Below are positions 42,101-57,100 of a DNA stretch of 64,000 nt, piece after piece. The stretch covers positions 351,762,203 through 351,826,202 of the forward strand of contig NC_081824.1 of assembly GCF_030867095.1 (NCBI RefSeq). Direction: 5' to 3'. How positions within the stretch are numbered: position 1 is the first letter of the stretch; each line of letters opens with the position of its first letter. The notes under the pieces were generated by a model that worked only from the letters and a program-made list of their open reading frames with translations, made no database searches and was not told the DNA's origin. Made by a program: the position numbers and the translations under genes. The DNA is from Alligator mississippiensis. Its lineage: Eukaryota > Chordata > Crocodylia > Alligatoridae.

Positions 42101-45100
42101 CCTATTTTCCTATGATCCTGAATCATACACAGAAACTAGTATGAAAGTTATGAAGAAACAAAATATATTTTTTCATACCTACACCAGTAGCCATTTTAAT
42201 TTCTTCAAAACTGAATTCATCTCCTTCATTAAACATAAGCAGTACTAATGTCTGGAAGAGTGAGACTTGAAACTCTTTCTTTCCCTACAAATGAAATAAA
42301 AACAATCCAAGTAACATTCAGACTATGCATTTTTAATCTATACAATGCCAAACATTAAAAAACTCTGAGTTGTAGAAATAATATAACAAATACCTTCTAG
42401 ATGAGGAAAAATGAATGTTATCATGAAGCATATGCTTCCCTGGAAACACACAGCCATAGCAATAATATAGAAATTCCTAATCTCTACATTGGTAGTGCAG
42501 TGAAAATCCAACAGGTTACTATGGACTCAGTATTCCCTTAACAGTCCATTATGTCTTGTTTTCAGATGTAATAGGTAAATTGCTGACTCCCCTGAAGTAA
42601 ATAGAAGTAATATTACTAACTTCAATGGGGGCCAGTATTTCACCCTGTGTGTTTTAACAGAGATAAGCAATTTAGCACAAAGGATCTCAGTAGAAAGCAT
42701 CTAGTTTAAGTTTAAGACTTTTTTTGGATTTTTTTTTTTAATTTAGGCCAATGGTCACCAACCAATCGATCTTGATTGACTGGCTGATCATAAAGCCTCT
42801 GATAGTCAATCTCAGTCTGTTAGAGGCTCCATGATTGGGAGCAGCAGGATGCACATGACTAGGCTGATCCACGCCCCCTGCCACCTGGGCCTGGGTGGGT
42901 GAGTGGAGTCAGAGCCCGGGCAGCTTGTCTGGGAAGGGGGGGTGGGAAAGGGGCAGAGCAGGGGGCGATAGATCCTGGGGTGCCTTTGACTTACAAAAAG
43001 TGATTTTCACCATAAAAAGGTTGAAGATCACTGATTTAGGCAATTTTGCAGCTAGAGTAAATTTAATAGAAGCAAGATACAGCTAAAATAGGCAAGGCAG
43101 ATTAATAGGAGATCTACAAATAGATACAAACTTTGTATGTCAGCTATCAACTGAAACTGATCTAAAAGTTGCATTTATAACTAGTTACTACTGACAGAGT
43201 GAATTTTGCTTTTGCTCTGGTACAATGAAATTCTGTTGCTAGTGATCCCATCAGACAGAACAAAAGCTAATGTTAACCAACATTTCAGTTATTTGATACC
43301 TTAGAAATTCAACCAGCATTTAAATTTTAAACACATTTATTAGGTTACACCACTGATACCTTTCAGTACAGGTTTGAAATGACAGAAGGCTTCACTGTTA
43401 TATCAGTGAGCCTCCAAAATACATTTTGAAAAAAATCCCCACCCCCTTCTGTTGGTTTCCAACCTGTTATAATTTTCTCTTATCATCACAAAATGACACT
43501 TCCTGTTGACACAGTCTATGCTGAAAGATGTTACATACTGTTGCTATATAGTAATGTGGCTAGAGAAAACTCATATTACAAGAACATACAACAGAAAACC
43601 ATAGCTGGATTTTAGTTTCCTCTGCAAATGGTGCTTTATTAATTAAAAATAAGACAAAGCAAATACATTATTTAAATTTAGAAGCAGCAGGTAAAGCATT
43701 AAATAAGTGAACATACTTCCTTAAACTCTGCTTTCAGGACAGCTTGTCCTAAAGTGGTTTGCCACTGAAGTTTTCGACCGCTGTGTTTTCCAAGGTAAAA
43801 GGTCTTAAACACCTCCTGAAGCTTAACCATCTGTAAGCAAAGAAGTAACAAAAAAGGTTTATTTATGCTGTACCAATGTAATTTAGCAGATCGGTTTTCA
43901 CAGAAACAGTTTGCTAGGTTCATGTAAGTAGTATTTCAAGATTCAAGTTCACGTAAAACTAAATATCAAAGGCCAAACTGTAGTTTCCTTGGTACCTGTT
44001 TAAATAGATAAAACTCGATTTCTAACACAGCCACTTGCAATTCATATAGTTTCCCTAAAACTAAATATATTTTAATGAAGTTGAAACAAAATTTCTACCA
44101 AAAGAGTAAAAAGCACACTAAAAGGACAGTTCTCTGCCTAAGCCCTGCTATAGTCTGTCCCCATACCTAAAGATTCAGAGGAAAAAAGCATGCTTTAAGG
44201 CCTCACTCCAATCTTGCACTGATTACTATTTGCCCTAGTCCAAAGTCTTAAATTTGATTTGTTTTCCTAATAGGAGCCCTGGCTGTTTCCAAAACTTTGC
44301 ATTTCTCCACCTCTCCAAGGAGAAGTCAGTGGAGAGATAAAGGTCTTTTAGTTCCATCAAGTATCTGACACCAATGGACAACTGATGAAAAGATCCAGAA
44401 GAATGGAGATAAGAATGCTTTTCCATCCTGTAAATCAAATGCCAATACTACAGTCACTTTTGGGCTCAGATTATCTACCTGCCTCTCTTTAGGGGTAAAA
44501 AATAAAAATAAAAAGGCCCTTTACCATATTGTCTGGCATATAGCATGCACCGTTTTTCCTCCAAAAATCAGCTGCTGGAAATTGGGATGTGCATTGTAAG
44601 TAAGGAAATATAGTAACAGCAGTTTCTACCATACAAAGCCTCTGCTGGGGTGGGGGGGTGGGAAGAGAAAGTAATGTTGTACATGCTGCATGGGGGGCTT
44701 CTTAGCTGCTGGCTGTGGGCACACTCTTTTTCCCTGGCTGCCCATCCAGCCCAGCTCAACAAGAAAAGGAGTTTGTCTGAGTGGGCTAATAGACAGCCAC
44801 AATGTTTTGCTTCATTGCAAATGCAGCTACCTGTGTTTTCCCTGAAAAATACCATAGTTACCAGTATTAAGGAAAGATGTTTTATTCTTCATTCTGCCTT
44901 ACAAAAACAAGAGGGGTACCTTATTTGGGGAAGTTTTGTATGCAATAAAACATGGTATTGTAGGGTTGAAATTTAATGCTGTTAATTACTCCAAACCACA
45001 CCAACTTGAAAACATCATCTTTTTAGGATAAGCAACACCTTTATATACATTGCCTTTTTTTAAGAGCTATTGCACGGAATGAGGTAAGGATCTCAAGGGG

Positions 45101-48100
45101 AAAAATGGCATGTCATCCTCGTCTCCTTTACAAATGGTATCAAAATTCATAATCATCAGGTGGACAGAATTAAGATTAGACAGACAACCTCCATTTTTTC
45201 ATTTTCTAACAACCAAATGCTTCACTTTGCAACTTAAAAAAATTCTTTAATCTGTTTTTGGAACACAATTTTGTATATACAACTATTTTTTTTAAATAAC
45301 CAAACATACCACACCACATATATAATGTCACATAAAATTAATTTCCTTGTTTAGGTAGGTCACCAGGATTTGAGCCCAAGCCCTACAGAGCCTCAATGCA
45401 TTCCTCTGCCATTTGAATTTAAAATGGCAACTGGCAGCAATAGTAGTGGGTAGTTACACTACATGGACCAGGCAGTAGAAGGAAAGGTTTACATGTCCAG
45501 GCATAACTCTACTACACACACCACATAATAAAATTCATTTCTGGCAGATGCTGAGAGGCACTACGGTTAAGTGGATGAACCCTAGAGGTCTGTCATATTG
45601 CAAACCCACGTTCATTTCTAGTGCCAGACGTGACTTTGTGCTCTCTGTCACAAATAATGGCTTATACTTGGTTCCCTCTCTACAGTTACCAATAGACTTC
45701 TTAGTACAAGATAACAATAAAGTGTAAACGATTTTTAACACCAGCCAAAAGAATTTAAACTCATTGTTTCCCACTTCCCAAACCCATAAACACCTTCCCT
45801 AAGGGCTCAAGTATTTTGAGATTTGCAAACAGCAGCTTCAGCAGCCATTTTGTTTATACTGTGTCCAAAGACTGCGTTTTGTGCAACTTCCTCAGACTAT
45901 GCAAGATGTTCAGCAAGGTCTGGAAGAATAATCAGTGCAACTGAAACGTTTAGAAATTTCAAGGAACAAATCAGTTTTAACCACTTTACATATATGCAGT
46001 AGAATTTGATTTCTGGAGTGTAACGTGGTCAAACCTAGCCAGTAAAAGGCAGTATAACTCCCCTAACCCTATGATCATCTCTCTGCTCAATTAAAAGTTT
46101 GTGCTCCAAACCAGACACACCAGCACTACTCAAAAACTGATGGAAAAATATTAATGTCAGCCCATATTACTATTTATTTTACACCAACCTTAGTCTAGGG
46201 AGTAGCTGTACTGTTTTAGTTTATATTAAAACAAAACCCACACATGGGATGTTTCATTGAAAAAAACTAGTATTTGCCAATATTCAAGAATGTTTAAAGA
46301 AAAAGGAGAGGAAGAGGGAATATATGTTGTGACACCCTGCCCTCCCAAAGTTCTATCCCTTACTTTTTGTAATTTTCCAATTTACTTCCAAAAAAAGAGT
46401 AACAAAGTATGTAACAGCAACCTTAGTAGAGGTAATACTATTTTCCCCTCATAATACATTTTAGAAGAAGAATTCAAAGACTCACCTCTGAAGTTAAGTG
46501 AACTTCCATGGGGGTATAAGTTGGCCAATATCCCATAGTTAGTATATTTACTGTCAGGTCTATACTGCCTGGATCACTCTGGTTCTGTACATACTAAAAT
46601 GGAAAACCAAATGACCATAAAAAATCTTGCTAAAAATTCTTTTATTATTTATTCCCAACAGCAAACAAACACAGAAGTAGTAAATCAACATGTCTTTTTG
46701 GTTACTTAGTGATCCTTGTAGTTTTTGAACAGTGAATCATTTTGGTAATTCGTTATAGAAATAGATCTAACTGTAAGATGAAACTGAATTTATTAATGTT
46801 CCTTATAAAAAGTGTCTCTGAACACAATTCCCACCCTGGAAACATATAGCTCTGAATCTATTTAAAGTTGACTTCAGCAAGAGGTCATGGATAGTAGCAA
46901 GAAGAGTTTTCTGTAGGTGATGGCTTCACCCAGAAAACCTGCAGTTACTACTCTCTCAGAGCATCCAAGAAACACTTTATATAGCTAGCCAATTCAGAAC
47001 ACAGAGAACAGCTTGGAACAAAAAGACAAGAAAACTAACAATAAAAGTGCATGCTGGAGAATTTTCGTTAAGTGACTCTGAAGTCAAAAGAGTTTAAAGA
47101 AACCAAAAAAATCCCTCTCTAAGTCAGGGCAAACACAGCAGCATCAAAATCTGGACTATTTTATTCCACATGTGTGTTAAGAAGCTACATATTGCCATGA
47201 TTTTGAAAGACATATGCACAGAAGGAGCTTGGGCTATATAGTCAGAGATCATAAATAAAATTGAAACATTTTGTCAACAGATGCAGGTCACTCACACTCA
47301 GAACTGGTCAGCGCACAGCAATAATTATCACATGAAAAAACATGGTGTTAAAATGATCTTACATATTGCTCCAATAAAATGGGTGTTACATGTTGCTCCA
47401 AAAATATGATCTTACATATTGCTCAAATAATACATACAGGCTTTGTTAACAGAACTGAAGCAAAAATCAAATGAAACTACCTCTCATGATTTCTCAGGAG
47501 ATGCACTGAACTATGAACAGAATCTGCTCAAAACCTGTTTTGTCAAAGTTTAAGTTCAGACTATATATCATCCTCACTATTGCAAAACTGATCGTGCATA
47601 CGCAACCAAAGTGAAACATACCTGCTTAAAATGAACCATGACATCTTTTGACAGTTCCATATCCTTGAACATGCCTTCCAGTTTGCTGGTGAAAGCAGCA
47701 CCGCATTCTGTCACAAAATAAAAGCAAAGATTCCAGAGAGGGCATCTATACACATAATTTTTTCCAGAGACACGCTGGAGATGTGCCACTCTGTACGCAA
47801 GCTAAGGTGAACTGCACTGCACTGTGCGCAGTTGTATAAGTGGCGAAATGAGTGTCAGTGTGCAGAAAATGGTGACTGTGCACTTTTGAACTAAACTACC
47901 TCCAAAGTGTTTTAGTTCAAAAGCACGATGCTGCCATTTTCTCAGCGCTGATGTGCATTTTGCCACTTATACAACTACATGAAATTGCAGCACCGGGCGC
48001 TTTTCAGAGCACCCGGCACTGTAACACCCCCCCCCCCAAGCAATTAAGGTTTAAACTTTAAGCAGACTGTTAAGTGAGATTTTAAGAAGTGCTTAACCCC

Positions 48101-51100
48101 CACTCTGATTTTGAAATGGGTACCTAAATGACCTGGCCACATTTCCAGAAGCACAGCAATCAGCAGCTTCTAAAGAGAACTGTGGAGCCATAGGGTGCTC
48201 AACTCTTATCTATCTTGTCACTTTTTAAATACAGAATAAGGGCTCAGATTTGCAAATTACAGGTAGAAAAAAAACAACAACACATTTGCTGATGCCCACC
48301 ATGTTTAAGCTTTGACAGCATTGACTTCTCAGCATCTACTGAAGCACTTTTTCCAACCAGCAGTCTTTTGGCCAAATCTTTCTTATAAAAGGCCTCAAAC
48401 ACATCTTTGCCTGTATGGAAACAAAAAACAGAAACAAGGAATCAAGCATATTCACTTCTACAGAAGCATCCTTTTGTTTTACTTCCTGATCAATGGAACA
48501 ATGCTCACTATAGAGCTGCAAAGAAAAGTATGCTTACAATGGTTTTTTTTATTTATTTGGATTTTCTTTTTAATGTATTGGGTTTTTTATTTTTTTTCCA
48601 GTGTCCAGATGCAGCTGCTGCCTTTGTTTTTCCTCAGGTCATCAGCAATCAGCCACAATCATCCAAAAACAGAATCTTTCCCTCTGGGTTCTGATACATT
48701 ATTATACAAATTGCTCTCCTGCACATTATGGGGAAACCCCTTTTGTTCACGCTTTTTCAGGCTTCTACACCCTTCTCACCAGGTCCTGAAAATGGTTCTA
48801 CAAAACAGATATGTAAAACAAATGCCCACGCCTTGCATAAGGGCTTCCTCAAATCTTTCCCCCTTGATACCACCAGGGTTTATTTAGCCTTTGGTTCAGA
48901 GATGCTATGATGTAATTTCAACTCTCAGACAGCAGGGGTTCTCACTCTCAGGATAGTCCCTGGTTGCTCAAAATATTCCTGTCTGAGACCCTTTTATATT
49001 TCTTCCCTGGATCTTGTCAAGAAGAACATAACATTGACACAGCTCCTTATCTCCTGCCCAAGAGTCTTCCAAACTGTTTCTGGTCTATTCCAGGACCTTT
49101 TTCCCATTGGAAAAGAAGTCTGGCAGTAAATGTTAGGCTATTTTAATTTAGACACTATCAGTAGAACAGAGGATTAAAAATTGCAGGAAATGTTTAGAAG
49201 CCTCTCAGTTTGTACATTATAAGCAGAACACCTGTTGAATACAAGCCCATGTATGTCCATTCTTAAAGGTCCCAGGCCCAGAGATTGAGTACTGAGAAAC
49301 ATGTGTCCTTAAAGGTCAATGTCCTGTTACCATCTATGTACTAGATTTCATATAAGAATATTAGTTTAACTAAAAAAAAATCAAAATTCTAAGTACAAAA
49401 AAATAACGTAAAACAGCAGAATTGGTGACATCTTCATATTTAACATTTCAGAATTGCAGAGATCAAATCTCTTAGCCAGACAAAGCCCCAGTCATGCACT
49501 TTATTCATTGCTTTTACTAGGATTCTGCTGTTTTTCAAGCACAAAGAATCATTTTGCAAATGGTGCTATTCTATGACCAATGACTGTTGTGTAAATCCTG
49601 TAATACTGTAATCCTTCTAGATTCTGAGGGAATAGCTCTACCACATGAGCAAATAAAGGTAAAAGAGGACAGTCCTGCTTACTTCCCCCACCTGTATGAA
49701 GTGTTTGATATTGACATATTTTAGGGAAGTGCACTACAATAAGCTGTGAAATGCTTTAGTGTTATCCTCTCAGTGCCACTACCCACCCTCTTCTGGCACT
49801 CTTGTCTAAGGGTGGAGTTGGGGAAGAAAAAATCAAGCCACTCCATGTAGGACTCTGATATACTCTGTCCAGGAAGTAAGAAGAAACGTATCAGTGAAAG
49901 ACAGGAAGGAAATCTACCAATGAGCTTTGTGCGTCCCTCCTTAGGGGTCAATCTTTGATTACTGTACAGAATTACCACTGGCATCATTTTTAGTCCCAAG
50001 CCAGAGACTCTAAACAAACATGTAACTGGGGCCATACTAATGGAATATACACGAAATCTATGGGCAATGCTGTGAGCAGCAAGGAACATCACATTCTCAT
50101 TACATGTATTTTTAAATGTGTATTCTTACCATGAATGAATCGAAATATTATCATGATTTTGTCAAGTATCCTTTCCAGCTCTTCATCTGTTGCTTCTTTA
50201 TTGCCAGCTCTCAACTTTGAATCCACGTATTTTGCTACAATAAATAAAAAGTTGAAGAGCTTAAAAACAAAATCACTTTAAAGGCACCGTTTTAAGTATT
50301 TTCATTCCCAATATTGCTATATATATTTAAAATATTGGTAAAGTGCCAAAAGTTTATATTTTATCCCTCCCCCACATTCAGTGGAATTATACTGAAATAT
50401 TGCGTTACTAGTGGAAAAATGTCACTGAACTGACCAAGAAAAAGATGAATACAACAAAAGCTTTAAAATTAATACACTAAATCTCTCAAATTGTTATGTT
50501 ATGTTCACTACAAGAGTGCAAGAGTGTTACTTGTTGAGACACAATGCTTTGGAATTGTACAAATGTATATGAATGTATTATATGAGACACAAAAAACAAA
50601 CAACATGAAGAGGACTGTATTTTTGTAGACCTTTACCGTACACCTCTCGCTCTGGCCAAAACTTAAACAGAAGCGATGCTTTCAAGTTAGTAGCTTGATA
50701 ATGGCAGAAAGAAATAGGAGTAAGCCATGATCTTACTTGAGGATCTAAAAAGTCAAACAAATCTCTCTCTACTAATTCCTACCAAATCATATGACAGTGG
50801 GATGGAGAAAGAAACCATTGTAACAGCAGAGGCTACAGAACCCACAAATAGCAGCAAATCCATATTGCTGCTTTGCATATAGCAAATGGTATAAGCTTAT
50901 TCTTTCTATATAAGGTTGCTTTTAACAGAAATCATTACTCCTATTGAGCAGGCAAAAACAAAAGAATATACTACAGAGAAAAATAGGAGGTCTGCCCCCA
51001 CCCCAGCCAGTGTAAACTGTCATAGCTCCACGGAATGGAAATCAATATAGCTAAAACAATGTATGTCACCCTTATATTACTGCCCTTATATTAGTTATTT

Positions 51101-54100
51101 CAAAACATGTTCCAGTACATTAATAGGGCAGTGTGGCACTTATAACCTAACTCCTTCTGCATAATTTCAGACTAACATGGCTAACTACTTCTCTCAAGTA
51201 CATTAATAGATACTAAATGATGAAGGCTTTCCTTTTCCTAATTTCTGAGGTCCTTAACAACTGTCTTCTATATAAAGATAATCTCCCTATAATTTAATGC
51301 TTTTATAATTACTGGTCTCCAAACTTCAGCTCTGAGGTGAGATGGGGAGGTACTACTTCCTTTGAAGGGATGTTGGTCTTATCACCAATCTGGGCTGCCA
51401 CTCTATGTAGCAAGTGGAGAATTTATTAACAATATAAGCCTCATCCATAAAGCATCTAGACTGTTCTTAAGAAATAGTTATAATTCTTTTTGTACTAGCT
51501 ATTCCATTCCTTTAGCTACTTCCTCCATTTCTGGAAAGTAGTCATGTGGTTTTCTAAGCAACTGTTAGCACCACTTGCAATGTAATAAGCAGGATGAAGG
51601 AGTTGACAGGCTCCTTCAGGAGAATGAACATACACCTGACACAACACACCCAGCCTTTTTCCTGGATCCTGTGACACATCCAGATTAGCCTGGTATCCCA
51701 AAAGCAAGCCTTGTAATAGGCTAAATACTGCACTGCTATTACACTAGCATACCCAGTAACTTTATCTTACCATACTTTCTATAGGTCTTAGAAATATTTT
51801 ACAGAAAAATATTTTTGTACCTATCAATTCTGCAGGCTTATTTGGTCTCTTGTTGATAAATGTTTCAAAGGATTCCTTCATCAAGTTTATAAATTTTTCA
51901 TTTTTCTGAAAGCACACTTCTATGATATGGTCCACTTTATCCTTAAAATCTAGTAGCTCTTGCACCATATCCTTGTCCTTTTCAGGATTAACCACTATTG
52001 TTGTCCCAAAATTCTGTAAAAACAAACACTTTTGATAATCAAATACTTCAGTGCTACCTATCTCCCCCAACAGACACGCACATCTTTACAAAAGTTTGCA
52101 ATTAGAAAAATAAATATCATAGAGCTGCTTGATAACTGAAATCATAAGAAAGTTTTCAAAAATGATGAGATGCATTGAAATTTAAAATAAAACCTGGACA
52201 CACATTCATGGATTTCAAACAGCAGTGTTTAAAATTTACATTAAAACACAAACTAAAAAAAATTACATAGTAGACATGGATTGTATGACACATGCACTTA
52301 CAGTTAAATACAAAGCTACATGACCATGTAAAAGAAATTATGTGGAAAGAGTTGCAAGAATGTTCAGTGTAATGGAAAAATCTGCATGACCTTTTAAAAA
52401 TCCACTGAACTTCTACTTATTGGCAGAAATAGCCAGTTATGATTAGCTGTTTCTGATTGATCCAAGTTTCCTGTGTGTCAATGAAAGCTACAAAAGTGAA
52501 AAAAAAATTGTCACCAGGTTTTTAAAAAGCTGCTGCTTTGCAGGGACAAAACTCTCACTTTATCTTCTTTTAATCCCATCTTGTTTCTACTTTGCCTATG
52601 TGTCCAGTTGAGTTATAATACCATTGTCTACCAAATCAGTCCATATGACAATATTTTGACTGACTGTGAATTTAAAAAGTAGCAACATTAGTACCTGGCT
52701 TCTGTCACAAGTATAGAGACAAGTATAATTTCTCAAGTAAAAACATGGGTTATCTGCACAGTGTCAGCAGAAAGACAGATCATTATTTCTCCAATAACTG
52801 TGGCTAAGATATTTAGCAGTGACAAGAGAATAAACAAAAAAGGCAAAACAACTCAGACTTTGCCCTTACTACTAAATTATCCACAGTAGTACTTCATAGA
52901 CAGTCCTTCATGCACTGCATGCTACTTCCCCTGCCCCCCAACAATCTCCCTGGCTTGGTTACAGCTACCTCTCTCTCATACTTACATGGGTCCTCCTATT
53001 ACCGTGGAATCTTGGACACCTCACAGTCTTTCCTGGCTTACCCTCACATTTACCTATGCTAGGGAAGTGAGACTAGTCCATTTTATGGGTGGAGAACTAT
53101 GGTACAAAGAGACTAAGCAACTTGCTTAAATAGCATAGTCAGTCTATGGTAGACCATGGACCTGATTTCCTTTAGCACATCCCCTAGTCTTTAGCACAAA
53201 AGACTCCTTTTGACTCTCTCTGCCCTAATACTCCTCAAGGGGCTAGTCCTTCTCCCTCCACAAACATTCACTCGATCTTCTAACCACAGGACTTATTTCC
53301 TTCTGGTGCAAGTATTAAGTGTCATCAGGGACCTTATCTATATAGAAATCTTCCACACTATTCAATCTTTCCCCCATCTGGGAAGAGACTGTAGAGTGGT
53401 TACAACCAGTAATAATGTAAGTTTTGTTTCTAAAATGCTAGATTTCTGATCCGTCTTTCCATACACTGACTCACAAGATAAGACATACGAGTTCCAAGAG
53501 TTTCAATGCAACATTTTCCCATCATACACTCAACCTCCAGTTTAAAGCTACAATGTAAAAGGTCTACAAAGAAGGCTGGACAGGAGATTTTTTTAACTGT
53601 AAAAACAATTCTACTAAGCAAGGCTAATATGCAATCACAGTTAGTTATAGAACTGAACTATTGAATTCACGAGAAAGTTGTGCTTTCATATCTCTTGTAT
53701 AAAACTTGATTGCTAGCAGCTTCTAAGTGAAGTAGCTGGCAAGCTCTTTGGGAAAGATACCTTGTTTGGGACATACATTTGTCCAGTGCCTGGCAAAATG
53801 GAACCAATACCTCATTTTAGTTGGTTTAATTTTTTTTTTAATAACTCATTTAATTTTTCAGAACAACAGGGTAAGAATCTAGCCTGTTAACTGCTGCTTT
53901 TTATTTCAGTAAAACAAAGCACAACATGATCTACATTAAACACTGCTGAAGGATGTACCAACTACATACTGATATTTCACTGGTTTTCTACAAATGTGAC
54001 TGGTGTATATGACACAAAGTTAGGCTGAGGCCTAACTTTAAGTAGATAGTTGTATATTTTGCACAAAACTTAGCTAACTTAATAGCTCAGCATTTTCTAA

Positions 54101-57100
54101 CATCCCATGCAGCTCTATTTTTTTCAAAATAAAATTTCATTTTCAGTTCTGAAAAGAAAGTATTTCCTAAATATGAATGTCAAATCAAAATGTATGTGCT
54201 GTAGTTTTTCATCACATGAGCTTTCAGGATACTGCTCAGCAAAATGGGTGCACTGACAAACCGAAACACCCACAGACTTGTTTAAAATAGTTTTGATGAA
54301 CACAGCTGAGTGTTTTATTGCTCCTGCCTACTTGTTCAACACTCAAACACTCATTCTACTGCAGACATCATAAATGAGACCACTGAGAGGCATTATTTTG
54401 TAATACCTTGATGTATTCACTCCAGTGTTGCAACAGGATCTGCTGCCCACCTTTTACCCGGCTGAACAGCTGGTATGTCTGTGTAAGTTCAGATATTCTG
54501 TTTTCATCAAGCAGGTTATCAAGCCCTAAAAAACCAGAACAATAAATAGATTTTATTTGCGTAGTAAGAATGAAATTAAAGAGACAATTAGAGGATCTGT
54601 GAGCTCTATGAAATAATCAAAATTAATACATTATAGTCAATATACTAGACTTTCTTTTGTATATAAGGGCTATGTTCAGCACTGATAAATGTCTATGCTT
54701 ACACTACCTGAAATGATTCGTGGCATATTTTTAAAAAGAGAAATTATTGTAAATTGAAGTACTTCCATTTTCCAACCATGTTCTGCCTACTACAGGCTTG
54801 CCGTGAAGTATTTTATTATTAATGACAGTTCTAGTAAAGCTTTTCCATCTGTGGATCTAACAATTTTCTAAAGGAAGCCAGAAACTGACCCACCTAAGTT
54901 TTCAAGCAGTAAAAAAATGTACACTGTGAAAGTTTCTTCTGTGGTTAACCTTGTTTTTCTGTTAAGGATATGTTATGAACAGAGAAAGTATCTGCTATAA
55001 AGTAGTATCAATACGTACCATCACAAATTCTTTCTTAGAGTTCACCACTACCTTTGTTAATACTCCCCATGACAACACAATTTCAACATTGCAGATGCTA
55101 TTCCATTCATAAATTATATTATGTTAACATATTACAAATATTTCTACTTGCCAATTTGCTTTCATCCAATTAAATTTCAAGATTCACAATTACTTTAAAT
55201 TACTGCTAACTTGCATTTTCAGATTAGCTGCTGAAAGCACAAAGCATCCTAATCTTACCAATACTGCCATTGTGTGTTATACCTTATTATACTTATATTA
55301 AGGCGAGGAACATCCAAATAAGACAGAGGAAAACAATTCAAGGATGATGTCAGCCAAGAAAGCATAAGTGAAATTGGCTCTCAGTCTTTAGTGTTTCTTC
55401 CACACTCTCAAATACTCAGCAAAATGCACAGTATCCAGGTAACTAAAAAAGGTAAATTATAGTCTCTTGAAAATATATCAGTTGGGGTTTCTTTTGATGA
55501 GATATGAGAAATGAAGAAAAGTATGCTCTGCCACATCACAATAGTTTCCAGTTAGTTCAAAGAGAACAAATGACTAAGCAGTATGAGAAAATCAGTTTCA
55601 TACTCACCTGTTCACTCTCATTTAACATCGTTATAGTTTGCAGTACTCTCTTCAATATTATTGGTTAAAAGTAAAGCATTAAATATAATAACAGCATCCC
55701 TTTTACGCTCTGGCCCATGCAGCGGTGTCAGACATAAGGCCCAAGGGCTGAATCTGGCCTGTGGAACTGTTGTGTCTGGATCACTGGTAGTCTGGTGCCC
55801 TCAGCTCTGCACTCCCACATGCCCTGGGCACTGTTGATCAGCCAGAGCTGCATGCTGCTATGCAGAGGTATGGAGTTGGGGGCCGGTGGCTATACCAATC
55901 CACGTTCAGATGGCTGCATGGAACAGCAGCTGGTCAGTAGTGCCCGAGGCCTGCAGCAGTGCAAAGCCAAAGGCAGGCAGCAGCAAGCAGTCACATTCGG
56001 GCAGCACAGGTGAGGGGGCATGCAGTGGTAAAGAGCCAGGGGCATGCATTGGCATGATTCTCTCTGGCTGTACATGGCTCTGTGCTATTGCATACCCCCA
56101 TCTCTGTGCCATTGTCCAGCCATAGTTCTGTATCACCTCACAGCTATGGCTCTTTACTGCTCGAATGAAGTTCCTTGCAGCTGCATGCTCCTGGACTCGC
56201 ACTGCTGCCCAAACGTGGCTGCACAGATCCGGCCTGGGAGGAGCCCTGAGGTCCAGATCCAGCTCAGGGCCTGGCACCCCTTGCTTTAGCTAGTATAGCT
56301 TCCCCTTCCTTTTTCATCTCTCTTTCATATACCTGGACCAAGCCCACACTGGTGTGGATATTCTATTGCAAGTTTGATAGGCAAAGGAAAGGTATGGGAA
56401 TTTCCTTTAGAACAAGAAGACTTCGCACAACTTCTCGAAAGCATTGCTGTGGCCCTGGAATGCTTTGTTATACTTGCAATAAAAACAACCAACATCTAGT
56501 CAGTGGCAGTTGTAAAAATACAAGAAGAAAAGTTTCTCATACATACCCTGCACTTGTAAGCTTTTTTTTTCCTTTATCAAACTGACTACATCACATGCCT
56601 TCTCCTAAGGAACAAAACCTACAAAAGGCAGTGTCTTCTTCTACTTGCACTGCACACTAGGATGTTATAAGTGGATTACAATGTGCTCCTAGATCAAATG
56701 AATGCAGAAAGTTATGTAAGTCAATAGATGTTAGACTTACTCAATTTAAGCGCAGATACAGAAAGTGAAAGCTGATCTAAAATATAACAATCTCAAAATA
56801 TAAACATAAAAACTATATAATATACATATCCATATGTTTATGGACAGTGAATCTATATTATGAATGCAGAAAGAGTTTAGAAGGAAACAAAAAACCCCCA
56901 TATTTTTTCTGACCCAATTGTCTGCAACAAACATAATTGTGAAAGTTCATTAAGCAGTGCTTTAACAAGACAGGCTTGTAATTACATGGGTTCTGCTGAT
57001 GTTTATCAACAAAATTATTAGTTATCCATACCCCTTTTGAAAAACGCAGATGGATTGACTCTATTTATTCACTTAAATATGCTGAAGTTAAAAAGTAAAA

